A stretch of DNA of 64,000 nucleotides from Prochlorococcus sp. AG-418-M08 (GTDB lineage Bacteria > Cyanobacteriota > Cyanobacteriia > PCC-6307 > Cyanobiaceae), in assembly GCA_003213955.1 (NCBI GenBank), contig QCMG01000002.1:1-64000 (forward strand), given 5' to 3'. Shown here one piece after another: positions 47,203-56,278 of this stretch. A model generated the notes under the pieces. The model did no database searches. It had not been told where the DNA came from and saw nothing but the letters and a program-made list of their open reading frames with translations. How positions within the stretch are numbered: the stretch's first letter is position 1; the number at the start of each line of letters is the position of its first letter. A program made the position numbers and the translations under genes.

Positions 47203-48164
47203 AATTAACTTTTAAAAAAAAATCTTTTTCCTTTAAACTATCTTCGAGAGTAGATAATTCAAGAAGAACATACAAATATAAATCTGGGTGGATTATTAAA
47301 TTAGAAAATATTGAAAAGGAGGTTGGTTTTGGAGAAGTAAATCCTTTAAGAAAAAAAGATTTAGACAAATGTCAAATCCAATTAAATCAAATTCCCAAAT
47401 ATATTAATTCAAAAAATATATCCGATCTAATAAAGAGTTTTCACCCATGCATTCAATCAGCAATAAACTCTGCATTAGCTGAAATTGAGAGAAAAATAGT
47501 TTTTAAAGAAAATTATTACTTTAATGAAATTGATCAAACAGCTATACTTTTAAATCCTTATAGCGCGCTTCAAGAATTAAAACTATTACTAAATAATAAA
47601 CTTCTAAATGGAAAATTAATAACCATCAAATGGAAAGTTGCGATACAAGATAATACTTCTGAAGAAAAGATTCTTATAGAAATTCTAAATCATTTAACAA
47701 GTAATATTAAATTAAGAATAGATGCAAATGGTTCTTGGAAAAGAGAAATAGCTAATAGATGGGTTGATATTTTGAAAGATATTGAAAATATAGATTGGCT
47801 TGAACAACCTCTTTCTACGGATGATATTGAAGGTCTCAGAGAACTGAATAAAAGCATACCAATTGCTTTAGATGAATCACTACTAAAATATCCATATTTG
47901 ATTAATGAATGGGATGGGTGGCAAATTCGAAGACCTTCTCAAGAAAAGAATCCTATGCACCTTTTAAAAGAATTAAAAGATAAAAAAGGTTTTAGATCAT
48001 TAAGTACTTCTTTCGAGACAGGAATAGGTAGAAGATGGCTTTTTCATTTATCTTCCTTACAGTTATTAGGACCAACTCCAAAAGTGCCAGGTTTAGCTTT
48101 GAAAAAGAATCCTGATTCTTTTCTATTCCTAAATGAGGCTCAAGATATATGGAATCAACTATGA
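47199..48164 (+). CDS. menC: O-succinylbenzoate synthase
   Basis: MenC dehydrates SHCHC to O-succinylbenzoate. The 321-residue enolase-superfamily protein has the KxK catalytic site in TIKWKVAI, Mg ligands in RIDANGSW, WLEQPL and ALDESLL, and SFETGIGRRW near the end. The second catalytic lysine, usually in a V[IL]KP strand, appears as IRRP (Arg244-Arg245), a notable change. It overlaps menA by 4 bp and menE by 16 bp. Confidence 0.88.
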   Translation: MKLTFKKKSFSFKLSSRVDNSRRTYKYKSGWIIKLENIEKEVGFGEVNPLRKKDLDKCQIQLNQIPKYINSKNISDLIKSFHPCIQSAINSALAEIERKIVFKENYYFNEIDQTAILLNPYSALQELKLLLNNKLLNGKLITIKWKVAIQDNTSEEKILIEILNHLTSNIKLRIDANGSWKREIANRWVDILKDIENIDWLEQPLSTDDIEGLRELNKSIPIALDESLLKYPYLINEWDGWQIRRPSQEKNPMHLLKELKDKKGFRSLSTSFETGIGRRWLFHLSSLQLLGPTPKVPGLALKKNPDSFLFLNEAQDIWNQL

Positions 48165-49324
48165 AAAATAAAATTCATATTATTAAAGTTGAAAATAATG
48201 AAAAAGAATCTGTAAAAAAAATTCTTGAAAATATTAAAAGGGGGGAAATAACTTATATAAGAAATAAATCATATGAAAGTGAAGAAGTATTAGAGACTAT
48301 TGATATAACTGGACCTGCAGTAATTTTAAATAGTAGTGGCAGTAGTGGAAAGCCCAAAAAATGTATTCATAATTTAAAAAATCTGCATGCATCTGCAGAG
48401 GCATCTGGAATTTGGCTTGAAAAACAAGGATTTAAATTACAAAACTGTTTAATTTTTAATACTTTACCCTTAAATCATATTAGTGGATTAATGCCACTTT
48501 TTAGAAGCAAAATATGGGGTTGTGAAAACATTAATATTTCTCCAAAGGTAATTAAAAAAACTAAGGAATTATTATCTTTTACCAATGCGATAAAAAAAGA
48601 CAAACAACACCTCATAACATCATTAGTTCCAACACAATTAAAAAGACTTTTATCTGAAAAAGATGGGATTAATTGGTTAAAGATTTTTGATTTAATTTGG
48701 ATTGGTGGTGCATCCATCTCTTTTGAAACTTCTCGAAAGTGCAGATTAGAAAAGATAAATTTAGCGCCCTGTTACGGATCAACTGAAACTGCAGCAATGG
48801 TTACAAGCTTGAATCCAAAGGAATTTTTGGAAGGCCATGATAATGTTGGAGAAATACTAAATGATATAAATTTAAGAATTAGTAAAACGGGTTTAATCCA
48901 AATCAAATCAGACAGAATAGGTATTGAATTGCTTGAATCTTCAAAAACTAAAAACTTCAAAAATAAAAATGGTTGGTGGGAAAGTAGTGATTTAGGGGAA
49001 ATCCAACAATTAAATAATTCTCTTTATTTGAAATTTATTGGCAGAGTAGATAATGCTTTTAATTCTGGAGGTGAAATAGTTTTTCCTGAAGTTATTAAAT
49101 CAAGATTAAAAAACTTTATCTTAAATGAAAAGATTCCAATAAAAAATTTTATGATTTCAAAAATACCTAATAAAGAATGGGGAAATAAAATTGAAATCAT
49201 TATTGATTTCAAAAAGCAAATTAATAAAAAAGATATTGAATATTCATTAAAAATATTAAAAAACTTTTCTAAAAATTGGCCAAAACATGAGAGGCCTGAA
49301 ACTTGGATTATTAATAAAAGCTAA
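48149..49324 (+). CDS. menE: O-succinylbenzoate-CoA ligase (short form)
   Basis: MenE activates O-succinylbenzoate with ATP and CoA. The 391-residue adenylate-forming enzyme has the phosphate loop SSGSSGKPKKC, the YGSTETAAMV motif and GWWESSDLGEI, with FIGRVDNAFNSGGE as the hinge region. It is shorter than typical (about 450) and ends at HERPETWIINKS, just where the A10 segment with its catalytic lysine would be expected. Function is inferred from motifs and from the menA-menC-menE order. Confidence 0.87.
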   Translation: MESTMKNKIHIIKVENNEKESVKKILENIKRGEITYIRNKSYESEEVLETIDITGPAVILNSSGSSGKPKKCIHNLKNLHASAEASGIWLEKQGFKLQNCLIFNTLPLNHISGLMPLFRSKIWGCENINISPKVIKKTKELLSFTNAIKKDKQHLITSLVPTQLKRLLSEKDGINWLKIFDLIWIGGASISFETSRKCRLEKINLAPCYGSTETAAMVTSLNPKEFLEGHDNVGEILNDINLRISKTGLIQIKSDRIGIELLESSKTKNFKNKNGWWESSDLGEIQQLNNSLYLKFIGRVDNAFNSGGEIVFPEVIKSRLKNFILNEKIPIKNFMISKIPNKEWGNKIEIIIDFKKQINKKDIEYSLKILKNFSKNWPKHERPETWIINKS

Positions 49325-49379
49325 TCAGATAATATTGAAAAATCAAATTATATATTTGAAAAATAATAACTAATTATAA

Positions 49380-49832
49380 TTAGCACTCTTTTAAATTTGT
49401 ATTTACATTCGATGCTTCTATCCATCTTTGTAGTTGATCAGGTAATTTAACTTTCAATTTTGAATTAACATCTAAAGAGCAATGTATAATTTTTGTTTCT
49501 GCAACGTTAATTTCATCCTTTAAAAAAAATATATTTACTTGAAATAAGTGATTGTTAATTTTTTTGGGTATTACTTTAATTGTAAGTAAATCTCCAATCT
49601 TAATAGGTGATAAAAACTTGGCTTCGCAATTTACTATAGGTAATATAGTTTGATTTTCATAAGAATAGTAATCTGGGAAAATATACTGATGCGGAATACC
49701 ATAAATATCTATACTTTCTTCCCAGCTTTCATGAGCCCATTTAAAAATATTATGAAAATGTACCACTCCAGCTGAGTCACAATCACCAAACCTTACTTTC
49801 CTCTTTAATATCAACCAATTACTAGGTTTCAT
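49380..49832 (-). CDS. 4HBT-fold thioesterase, probable DHNA-CoA thioesterase
   Basis: This 150-residue hotdog-fold thioesterase has the signature [27 protein letters not shown] with the catalytic Asp (D of DSAGVV). In cyanobacteria an enzyme of this family (Synechocystis Slr0204 type) hydrolyses 1,4-dihydroxy-2-naphthoyl-CoA for phylloquinone synthesis. The location next to menF-menA-menC-menE supports this, though it is on the opposite strand and convergent with menE. It lies 8 bp after ndhH on the minus strand. Confidence 0.83.
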   Translation of the reverse strand: MKPSNWLILKRKVRFGDCDSAGVVHFHNIFKWAHESWEESIDIYGIPHQYIFPDYYSYENQTILPIVNCEAKFLSPIKIGDLLTIKVIPKKINNHLFQVNIFFLKDEINVAETKIIHCSLDVNSKLKVKLPDQLQRWIEASNVNTNLKEC

Positions 49833-49840
49833 TAAAAAGC

Positions 49841-51028
49841 TTACCTGTCTACAGAACCCATAATGACATCAATTGAGCCAAGTATTGCCATAATATCTGC
49901 TATTTTGGCCCCCTTTAGTATATGAGGCAATATTTGTAAATTATTTAAATCAGCTGCTCGAATTTTAAATCTCCATGGTGTAACTTCATTTTTTCCTTGA
50001 ATAAAAACTCCTATTTCACCTTTACCTGATTCTAATCTTGTATATAATTCGCCGTTAGGAATTTTAAAGGTTGGTGCAACTTTCTTGGCTACATATTGAT
50101 AGTCGACTCCAAATATTTCACTTTTTTTATCCTCTTCAGCCATACGTCTTGCTTCTAAATTTTCAGTTGGACCTCCAGGAATCATTTCGCAGGCTTGACG
50201 AATAATTTTTAATGATTGTCTCATTTCTTCGACTCTTACGCGATATCTGGCATAACAATCACCTTCTTTTTCTGAAGCAATTTGCCAATCAAAATCGTCA
50301 TAACATTCATAATTATCAACTTTTCTCAAATCCCAAGAGACTCCAGAGGCCCTAAGCATTGGTCCAGAAAGTGACCAGTTAATTGCTTGATCTCTTTGTA
50401 TTGTGCCAAGTCCTTCAATTCTTTTTTTGAATATAGGATTATTTGTTATTAATTTTTCGTATTCATCAATCTTTGGAGCGAACCAATCACAAAAATCAAT
50501 ACATTTTTCTAGCCATCCATAAGGTAAATCACAAGCTACACCTCCTATTCTAAAAAAATTATTATTTATCAATCTTTGTCCTGTAGCAGCTTCCCAGAGG
50601 TCATAAATCATCTCTCTTTCCCTGAAGATATAAAAGAATGGAGTTTGAGCTCCTACGTCTGCTAAAAATGGACCTAGCCATAAAAGATGATTTGCAATTC
50701 TATTAAGCTCCAACATTAATACTCTTATGTAACTTGCCCTTTTGGGTACAGTAATATTTGCTAGTCTTTCTGGGGCATTGACTACAATAGCTTCATAAAA
50801 CATTCCAGCCGCATAATCCATTCTGCTTACATAAGGTACATACATTACATTTGTCCTGTTTTCAGCTATCTTCTCCATCCCTCTATGTAAATATCCAATT
50901 ACGGGCTCACAATCTATTACATTTTCTCCATCAAGTGTTACAACTAATCTCAAAACACCATGCATAGATGGATGATGAGGACCGAAGTTGACCACCATCG
51001 GTTCTGTTCTAGTCTCTAGTTGAGCCAT
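49841..51028 (-). CDS. ndhH: NDH-1 subunit H
   Basis: NdhH (the 49-kDa type) forms part of the quinone site in the peripheral arm of the photosynthetic NDH-1 complex used in respiration and cyclic electron flow. The 395-residue protein shows [51 protein letters not shown] and the C-terminal IMGSVDR, all characteristic. Other NDH-1 genes (ndhA-I-G-E) lie at 60.7-63.5 kb. It is divergent from rsmH with a 38-bp gap. Confidence 0.97.
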   Translation of the reverse strand: MAQLETRTEPMVVNFGPHHPSMHGVLRLVVTLDGENVIDCEPVIGYLHRGMEKIAENRTNVMYVPYVSRMDYAAGMFYEAIVVNAPERLANITVPKRASYIRVLMLELNRIANHLLWLGPFLADVGAQTPFFYIFREREMIYDLWEAATGQRLINNNFFRIGGVACDLPYGWLEKCIDFCDWFAPKIDEYEKLITNNPIFKKRIEGLGTIQRDQAINWSLSGPMLRASGVSWDLRKVDNYECYDDFDWQIASEKEGDCYARYRVRVEEMRQSLKIIRQACEMIPGGPTENLEARRMAEEDKKSEIFGVDYQYVAKKVAPTFKIPNGELYTRLESGKGEIGVFIQGKNEVTPWRFKIRAADLNNLQILPHILKGAKIADIMAILGSIDVIMGSVDR

Positions 51029-51066
51029 TAATAATTTAACCTCTATCTAAATCTTAGTAGAAAGTT

Positions 51067-51969
51067 ATGCAAATTGACCTTTCTGATTCATCTTTATTCA
51101 ATCATAAGTCAGTATTGACAGATGAAATTTTACTTTCTATTGATCAATATCCATTAATATCAGACATTAACCTAACAGGGATAGACGCAACTTTAGGTGG
51201 TGGAGGGCACTCATATCAATTATTAAAAAAATATCCTGATTTAAAAATAATTGGACTAGATCACGATCCTTTTGCAAGGAAGTCAGCTTTTAATAAGCTT
51301 GAAGAATTTAAATCGAGGATTGAAATAAGTCCCTCAAATTTTGCTTACTTCGAGCCAAAAGAAAAAGTTTCCTTTGTAATAGCTGATCTTGGAGTAAATA
51401 GTAATCAAATAGATAGCCCAGAAAGAGGATTTAGTTTTCAAAAAGACGGCCCTTTAGATATGCGAATGAATCCTTCGCTTGATATTAATGCGGAGAACTT
51501 AATTGAGACTTTAAGTGAAAAAGATCTGGCTGATTTAATTTTCAAATATGGGGATGAAAGATTTTCAAGAAAGATTTCTAGGAGAATCAAAAAAGATTTG
51601 AGAGAAAAAGGTAAATATTCAGGGACAAAAGATTTAGCATATTCAATTGCAGGTTGTTTCCCACCCAAACAAAGATATCGAAACATTCATCCTGCAACTA
51701 GAACATTCCAGGCACTTAGGATTGCCGTCAATAAAGAAATTGAAGCACTAGAAAGATTTCTGGAAATTGCTCCGGATTGGCTATTACCTGGTGGGATAAT
51801 TTCAATTATTAGCTTTCATTCAATAGAAGATAGACTTGTTAAAAATTCTTTTAAGGATGACGAAAGATTAAAAAACCTTACAAAAAAACCAATTAGACCT
51901 AATGAAAAAGAAATAGAAAATAATAAAAGATCTCGAAGTGCAAAATTAAGAATTGCACAATTGAAATAA
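51067..51969 (+). CDS. rsmH: 16S rRNA m4C1402 methyltransferase RsmH (MraW)
   Basis: RsmH methylates N4 of C1402 in the 16S rRNA decoding site. The 300-residue protein has the start NHKSVLTDEIL, the SAM-binding DATLGGGGHSYQLL and IIGLDHDPFA, the segment FVIADLGVNSNQIDSPERGFSFQKDGPLDMRM, and the C-terminal ISIISFHSIEDRLVK with RSAKLRIA. It is transcribed away from ndhH and converges on the cysteine desulfurase gene with an 8-bp gap. Confidence 0.96.
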   Translation: MQIDLSDSSLFNHKSVLTDEILLSIDQYPLISDINLTGIDATLGGGGHSYQLLKKYPDLKIIGLDHDPFARKSAFNKLEEFKSRIEISPSNFAYFEPKEKVSFVIADLGVNSNQIDSPERGFSFQKDGPLDMRMNPSLDINAENLIETLSEKDLADLIFKYGDERFSRKISRRIKKDLREKGKYSGTKDLAYSIAGCFPPKQRYRNIHPATRTFQALRIAVNKEIEALERFLEIAPDWLLPGGIISIISFHSIEDRLVKNSFKDDERLKNLTKKPIRPNEKEIENNKRSRSAKLRIAQLK

Positions 51970-51977
51970 TTCAAATT

Positions 51978-53123
51978 TTATCGTAATAATTTAATAGTAT
52001 CTGTAATTATCTGAATCGATTTTTCTATATCTTCTATAGTAGTCGTCAAACCAATACTTAATCTTAATGACGCCTCTGCTTCTTTAAAAGATCTCCCTAA
52101 AGCTACTAATACATGTGAAGGTTCACCATTAGTGCAAGCTGATCCACTAGAGCAAATTATTTTAGATTTCAAACACTTATGTAATTTTGCACCGCTTACT
52201 TCAAGTATTGTCAAATTGAGATTGTGAGGTAATCTTTCTTTCATTGAACCATTAATTTCCACTCCAGTATTATTGTTTAATAATCCATTCAAAAGTTTAT
52301 CTCTATGAAAAAGAAATTTTTCGGTATTCTTTTTTTGATTAAAAACTGCTATTTCTATTGCCTTAGTAAAGCCTACTATCAAAGGTAATGGTAATGTTCC
52401 AGATCTCAGACCAAATTCTTGCCCTCCTCCAAAAATTAAAGGTTGGAGCTTAATATTATTATCTACCAAAAGCAATCCTACCCCTTTAGGACCATAAATT
52501 TTATGGGAGCTTATTGTTAACATATTTGCTAGTGAGTCAAGGTTATCTATCTCGATATAACCTAAACATTGTGCATAATCAGAATGAAGAATTATCTCTC
52601 TCGATCTACATATTTCTGAAATTTCTTTCAAGGGCTGAATAACGCCTATTTCATTATTTGCCATCATAATACTCACCAAAAATGTATCATTTTTTATGTA
52701 GCTGATAAATTTTTCTTTTGAAATTAAACCATCTTTTTCTGGACAAATTTCAGTAACCTGAAACCCCTCTTTTCTTAATTGATCTAATGGCTCTAATACA
52801 GCTTTGTGCTCAGTTTTTAGAGTAATAATATGTCCATATCTTTTTGTTTCTTTATAATGATTTCTTGCAAAACCTAGCAATGCCAAATTATTAGATTCTG
52901 TTGCTCCACTTGTAAAAATGACTTTCTTTTTTTGTAGAAACAAATATTCTTGTATTTTTTCTCTAGATACTTCTAATAAGGCGTTTGCATTAATACTAGC
53001 TAAATTTGATTTGCTCGAGGGATTAGAAAATATTTCGCTCCAATAGGGTGCCATAGAAATTTCAACTTCCTCTAAGCAAGGTGTTGAGGATTGATAATCT
53101 AGTAGTATGGGAGTTGAAAGCAT
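51978..53123 (-). CDS. cysteine desulfurase (IscS/NifS type)
   Basis: This 381-residue PLP enzyme takes sulfur from cysteine for iron-sulfur clusters and thiolation. The PLP lysine is in TISSHKIYGPKGVG, the persulfide cysteine in CSSGSACTNGEPS, and the early signature FTSGATESNNLALLG is present. The short loop with SACTNG marks the IscS/NifS group rather than SufS. Several desulfurases are usual in cyanobacteria, so I give no specific symbol. Confidence 0.92.
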   Translation of the reverse strand: MLSTPILLDYQSSTPCLEEVEISMAPYWSEIFSNPSSKSNLASINANALLEVSREKIQEYLFLQKKKVIFTSGATESNNLALLGFARNHYKETKRYGHIITLKTEHKAVLEPLDQLRKEGFQVTEICPEKDGLISKEKFISYIKNDTFLVSIMMANNEIGVIQPLKEISEICRSREIILHSDYAQCLGYIEIDNLDSLANMLTISSHKIYGPKGVGLLLVDNNIKLQPLIFGGGQEFGLRSGTLPLPLIVGFTKAIEIAVFNQKKNTEKFLFHRDKLLNGLLNNNTGVEINGSMKERLPHNLNLTILEVSGAKLHKCLKSKIICSSGSACTNGEPSHVLVALGRSFKEAEASLRLSIGLTTTIEDIEKSIQIITDTIKLLR

Positions 53124-53182
53124 GATATTTAGTATATAAAATTATCATTAGGCTAAATAAAATTTAATTCAAAATTAAAAAA

Positions 53183-53911
53183 ATGAATGACACTAATCAA
53201 ATAAATAATGAGACAATAAGAAAATCTAAAATTTTATTAGTAGATGATGAGCCTGGTTTAAGAACTGCAGTAAAAACATTTCTTGAAGACGAGGGGTTTG
53301 AAATCTTTATTGCGGTAGATGGAGAGGATGGTTGGGAAAAAGCTCAAACAATTTTCCCTGATCTAATTATTAGCGATATTATGATGCCGAGATCGAATGG
53401 TTATGCCTTATTAGAAAAAATAAGAGAAGATGAAAAGCTGGGAGGTACTCCAGTTATTTTTCTTACAGCAAAAGGGATGACTTTAGATAGAACTCAAGGA
53501 TATCTTGCAGGTATTGATGACTATATTTCTAAACCCTTTGATCCAGATGAATTATCTGCAAGAGTTAAAAATGTAATCAATAGGCAAGAACGATTACTCA
53601 AAGAGGCAGCACGATTTGCTGATATTGATGTTAGTAAAATGGCAAAACAAATAACTGAAATAAAGTCTATGCTTACAGATCAAAATCCATTAAATCAAGA
53701 AAATTCCATAGACATTCCAAGTTTTACACCAAGAGAAGCAAGCGTACTTCAACTAGTTGCTGAAGGGCTTATGAATAAAGAAATTGCAAGAAAGCTAGAA
53801 ACCTCTATTAGAAATGTTGAAAAATACGTAAGTAGACTTTTTATTAAAACAAGTACTTCTAGCAGAACCGAATTAGTTCGTTATTCTCTTGAAAATCATC
53901 TAGTTAAATAA
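53183..53911 (+). CDS. response regulator, REC plus LuxR-type HTH (Ycf29-like)
   Basis: A two-component transcription factor of 242 residues. The receiver domain (about 17-135) has the acidic pair in LLVDDEP, the phospho-acceptor Asp in DLIISDIMMPRSNGY, a conserved FLTAKG and the lysine in ISKPFD. A linker follows (RQERLLKEAARFADIDVSKM), then a LuxR/GerE HTH domain (FTPREASVLQLVAEGLMNKEIARKLETS). No kinase gene is adjacent, so its partner is elsewhere. The arrangement matches the Ycf29-like regulators found in cyanobacteria and some plastids; target genes are unknown. Confidence 0.9.
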   Translation: MNDTNQINNETIRKSKILLVDDEPGLRTAVKTFLEDEGFEIFIAVDGEDGWEKAQTIFPDLIISDIMMPRSNGYALLEKIREDEKLGGTPVIFLTAKGMTLDRTQGYLAGIDDYISKPFDPDELSARVKNVINRQERLLKEAARFADIDVSKMAKQITEIKSMLTDQNPLNQENSIDIPSFTPREASVLQLVAEGLMNKEIARKLETSIRNVEKYVSRLFIKTSTSSRTELVRYSLENHLVK

Positions 53912-53912
53912 A

Positions 53913-54614
53913 TTAATTCACTTTTTTAAATTCAATTAATTTAGAAAAATAAAATGGAGCTTGATTTAATTTCCTTTTTACAACGCTGAAACCTTTTTCA
54001 TTAGCAGCATTAATAATCCCTTTTTCTTTTAATGTGTATGCTCTAGTAGTTTTACTTGGTCCAGGAAATAATTTTCCGATATTCTTTAATATCGCCAAAA
54101 CTGGAGTATAAGGAGCAAAACTAACTATTATTTTTTCTTTACTCAAGTCACATAAATGTCTGACCATTTCTTCAGCAATTGGTTGAGGATAATGAATAAA
54201 AACATCTAAACAAATAACAACATCAAATAACCCTTTTAACTGTTCAAGATCACTCGTAACAAATTTAATTTTGCTTTGATTTAGACCTGATTGATTCACA
54301 CGTTTTTTTGTTTCCTTAATCATTTCAGAAGATATATCACTTACCTGCAAATGTTTTATACCTAGTTTTAGCAAAGGAATAGCTAAACTCCCAACACCGC
54401 ATCCAACATCGCAAAAAGTCTTATTTTTTACTTCAGGGTAATTTCTTACATATGATATGACATCATCTACGGTCTTCTGATGACCTTTTCTAATATTTTT
54501 CTGTACTGTATTGATTTCATCTGATTTACTATAAATTTTTTTCCATCGATCAAAGCCAGTCCCATTAAAATAATCCCTAACTTCACTTTTTTCGAGATTT
54601 TTATCAAACGTCAT
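53913..54614 (-). CDS. chlM: Mg-protoporphyrin IX methyltransferase
   Basis: ChlM methylates Mg-protoporphyrin IX in chlorophyll synthesis. The 233-residue SAM-dependent enzyme starts with the family block VRDYFNGTGFDRWKKIYSKSDEINTVQKNIR, followed by the SAM motif FCDVGCGVGSLAIPLLKLG, VTSDLEQLKGLFDVVICLDVFIHYP and FAPYTPVL. The N-terminal block separates it from generic methyltransferases. It is convergent with the response regulator gene, one base apart. Confidence 0.95.
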   Translation of the reverse strand: MTFDKNLEKSEVRDYFNGTGFDRWKKIYSKSDEINTVQKNIRKGHQKTVDDVISYVRNYPEVKNKTFCDVGCGVGSLAIPLLKLGIKHLQVSDISSEMIKETKKRVNQSGLNQSKIKFVTSDLEQLKGLFDVVICLDVFIHYPQPIAEEMVRHLCDLSKEKIIVSFAPYTPVLAILKNIGKLFPGPSKTTRAYTLKEKGIINAANEKGFSVVKRKLNQAPFYFSKLIEFKKVN

Positions 54615-54705
54615 AACAATTCATACAAAATTAGTCTTTTTAATACTAACTAACTAGCGCACTAGTAATTGCACGTCATTATAAGAAAAGAATTGAATTG
54701 TTATT

Positions 54706-55242
54706 TTGTCAAACTTTAATTCCAACAATATTTATAAAATTGCTGTAGTAATGGGTAGCGATTCAGATTTAAAAACTTTGAAACCTGCAATCGATATATT
54801 GAATGAATTTGGAATAGAAACTGAGGTTTGTATACTTTCTGCACATCGAACACCATTGGAAATGATGGAATACGCAAAAAAAGCTGAATCAAAAAACATA
54901 AAAGTTATAATAGCTGGGGCCGGTGGAGCTGCTCATTTGCCTGGTATGTTAGCTTCGCTTGCATGCATTCCTGTTATTGGAGTGCCTGTAGAAAGTAAAA
55001 CTCTTAAAGGAATTGACTCGCTATTATCAATTGTTCAAATGCCTGCAGGAATTCCAGTGGCAACAGTAGCCATAAACGGCGCAAAAAATGCTGGTTTGTT
55101 GGCTATTCAAATTCTTAGTTTATTTGATGAAGTTTTAAGAGTAAAAATGAAAAACTATAGAGATGATCTACATACAAAAGTAAGAACTAAAAATAGTAAA
55201 TTATCTTCAATTGGGGCTGATAATTACCTTAAAACTGACTAA
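54706..55242 (+). CDS. purE: N5-carboxyaminoimidazole ribonucleotide mutase (class I PurE)
   Basis: PurE moves the carboxyl group of N5-CAIR to C4 in purine synthesis. The 178-residue protein has VVMGSDSDLKTL, ILSAHRTPLEMMEYAK with the catalytic His, and the GAGGAAHLPGMLASL loop. The start is TTG at 54706. It is divergent from chlM with a 91-bp gap. The C-terminus is about 15 residues longer than in E. coli. Confidence 0.95.
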   Translation: MSNFNSNNIYKIAVVMGSDSDLKTLKPAIDILNEFGIETEVCILSAHRTPLEMMEYAKKAESKNIKVIIAGAGGAAHLPGMLASLACIPVIGVPVESKTLKGIDSLLSIVQMPAGIPVATVAINGAKNAGLLAIQILSLFDEVLRVKMKNYRDDLHTKVRTKNSKLSSIGADNYLKTD

Positions 55243-55256
55243 AAGGTTTGTAAAAA

Positions 55257-55883
55257 TTAAACCCTTTCAAGTAAATTCTCTTCCTTAAGATAATTAATAA
55301 CTTTTTCAACAGAATCATTTAAATCTAACAAACCTGTATTGACAACTATTTCTGGACTTATAGGGGCCTCATATGGACTAGATATCCCTGTAAATTCTTT
55401 AATTTCACCCAAACGTGCCTTTTTGTATAGACCTTTAGTATCTCTACTCTCACATACATTAATATCTGCAGCACAATATACTTCAATAAAATCTTTTGAT
55501 CCAATAATTTTTCTAACCTTATTTCTATCCCTAATAAAAGGGGAGACAAATGCTGTGATAGTAATGATTCCAGCATTCATAAATAAATTAGCCACTTCTC
55601 CGATTCTTCTTATATTTTCTTCTCTATCTGAATCAGAAAAGCCAAGATCTTTACATAAACCATGTCTGATATTATCTCCGTCCAATACATAAGTTGATAA
55701 ACCGTCAAAATGTAAAACCTCATTTACTGCATTAGCTAAGGTACTTTTCCCAGACCCTGATAATCCTGTAAACCAAATTACCATTCCTTTATGCCCCCTC
55801 ATTCTCTCTAACTTATTTCTATCAATGGTTAAATTGTGCCACTTTATATTATTTTCTGAATTTTTCTGATTTTGTTCCGTCAT
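55257..55883 (-). CDS. cysC: adenylylsulfate (APS) kinase
   Basis: CysC phosphorylates APS to PAPS in sulfate assimilation. The 208-residue protein has the P-loop FTGLSGSGKSTLANAV, the family signature YVLDGDNIRHGLCKDLGFS, DREENIRRIGEVANL and the lid segment VSPFIRDRNKVRK. The core is complete and fits a stand-alone kinase with no sulfurylase domain. It converges with purE, with a 14-bp gap. Confidence 0.95.
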   Translation of the reverse strand: MTEQNQKNSENNIKWHNLTIDRNKLERMRGHKGMVIWFTGLSGSGKSTLANAVNEVLHFDGLSTYVLDGDNIRHGLCKDLGFSDSDREENIRRIGEVANLFMNAGIITITAFVSPFIRDRNKVRKIIGSKDFIEVYCAADINVCESRDTKGLYKKARLGEIKEFTGISSPYEAPISPEIVVNTGLLDLNDSVEKVINYLKEENLLERV

Positions 55884-55919
55884 TTTTTTTTAATATAGAA
55901 ATCTATTTTAACTCTTGAC

Positions 55920-56231
55920 TTATAAATTTTGAAATCCCTCATTACTAAGAAACTCAATTGATTTATTTACCATATCTCCTTGCAATTGAATATCTTCACC
56001 TATAACAGTTCCACCAGTGCCACAGTAAACTTTCATTTTTTTTAATAATTCCTTTACTGCTATTTCGTTTCCAACTCCTAAACCTTGTATCAAGGTAATA
56101 GTCTTTCCTTTTTTACCTTTTTTTTGTTTTAAGATTTTAAGTCGTGATATTTTTCGAACATTCTTTTCTTTAGTTTTTTCCTGAGAAATATTTTTCTGAT
56201 TATCAAATTCAATCCAATTTTTTTTTCCCAT
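55920..56231 (-). CDS. SUI1/eIF1-like translation factor (YciH family)
   Basis: A 103-residue protein with the SUI1 fold in its second half: KTITLIQGLGVGNEIAVKELLKKM, then KVYCGTGGTVIGEDIQLQGDM. The basic N-terminal 50 residues are poorly conserved and probably disordered. YciH influences the fidelity of translation initiation in E. coli. It lies 36 bp upstream of cysC on the same strand. Confidence 0.9.
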   Translation of the reverse strand: MGKKNWIEFDNQKNISQEKTKEKNVRKISRLKILKQKKGKKGKTITLIQGLGVGNEIAVKELLKKMKVYCGTGGTVIGEDIQLQGDMVNKSIEFLSNEGFQNL

Positions 56232-56278
56232 TATTTTTTATTTAATCTATAGTTAGTGCATACTTATACTATAGAAAA

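Noticed and set aside
49370-49383. 14-base palindrome CTAATTATAATTAG
   Set aside because: It is all but two bases A/T and includes a stop codon between convergent genes; such palindromes are common by chance here.
55339-55692. 117-codon open frame antisense to cysC
   Set aside because: It is the complement of the P-loop and signature regions of APS kinase and has no family features.
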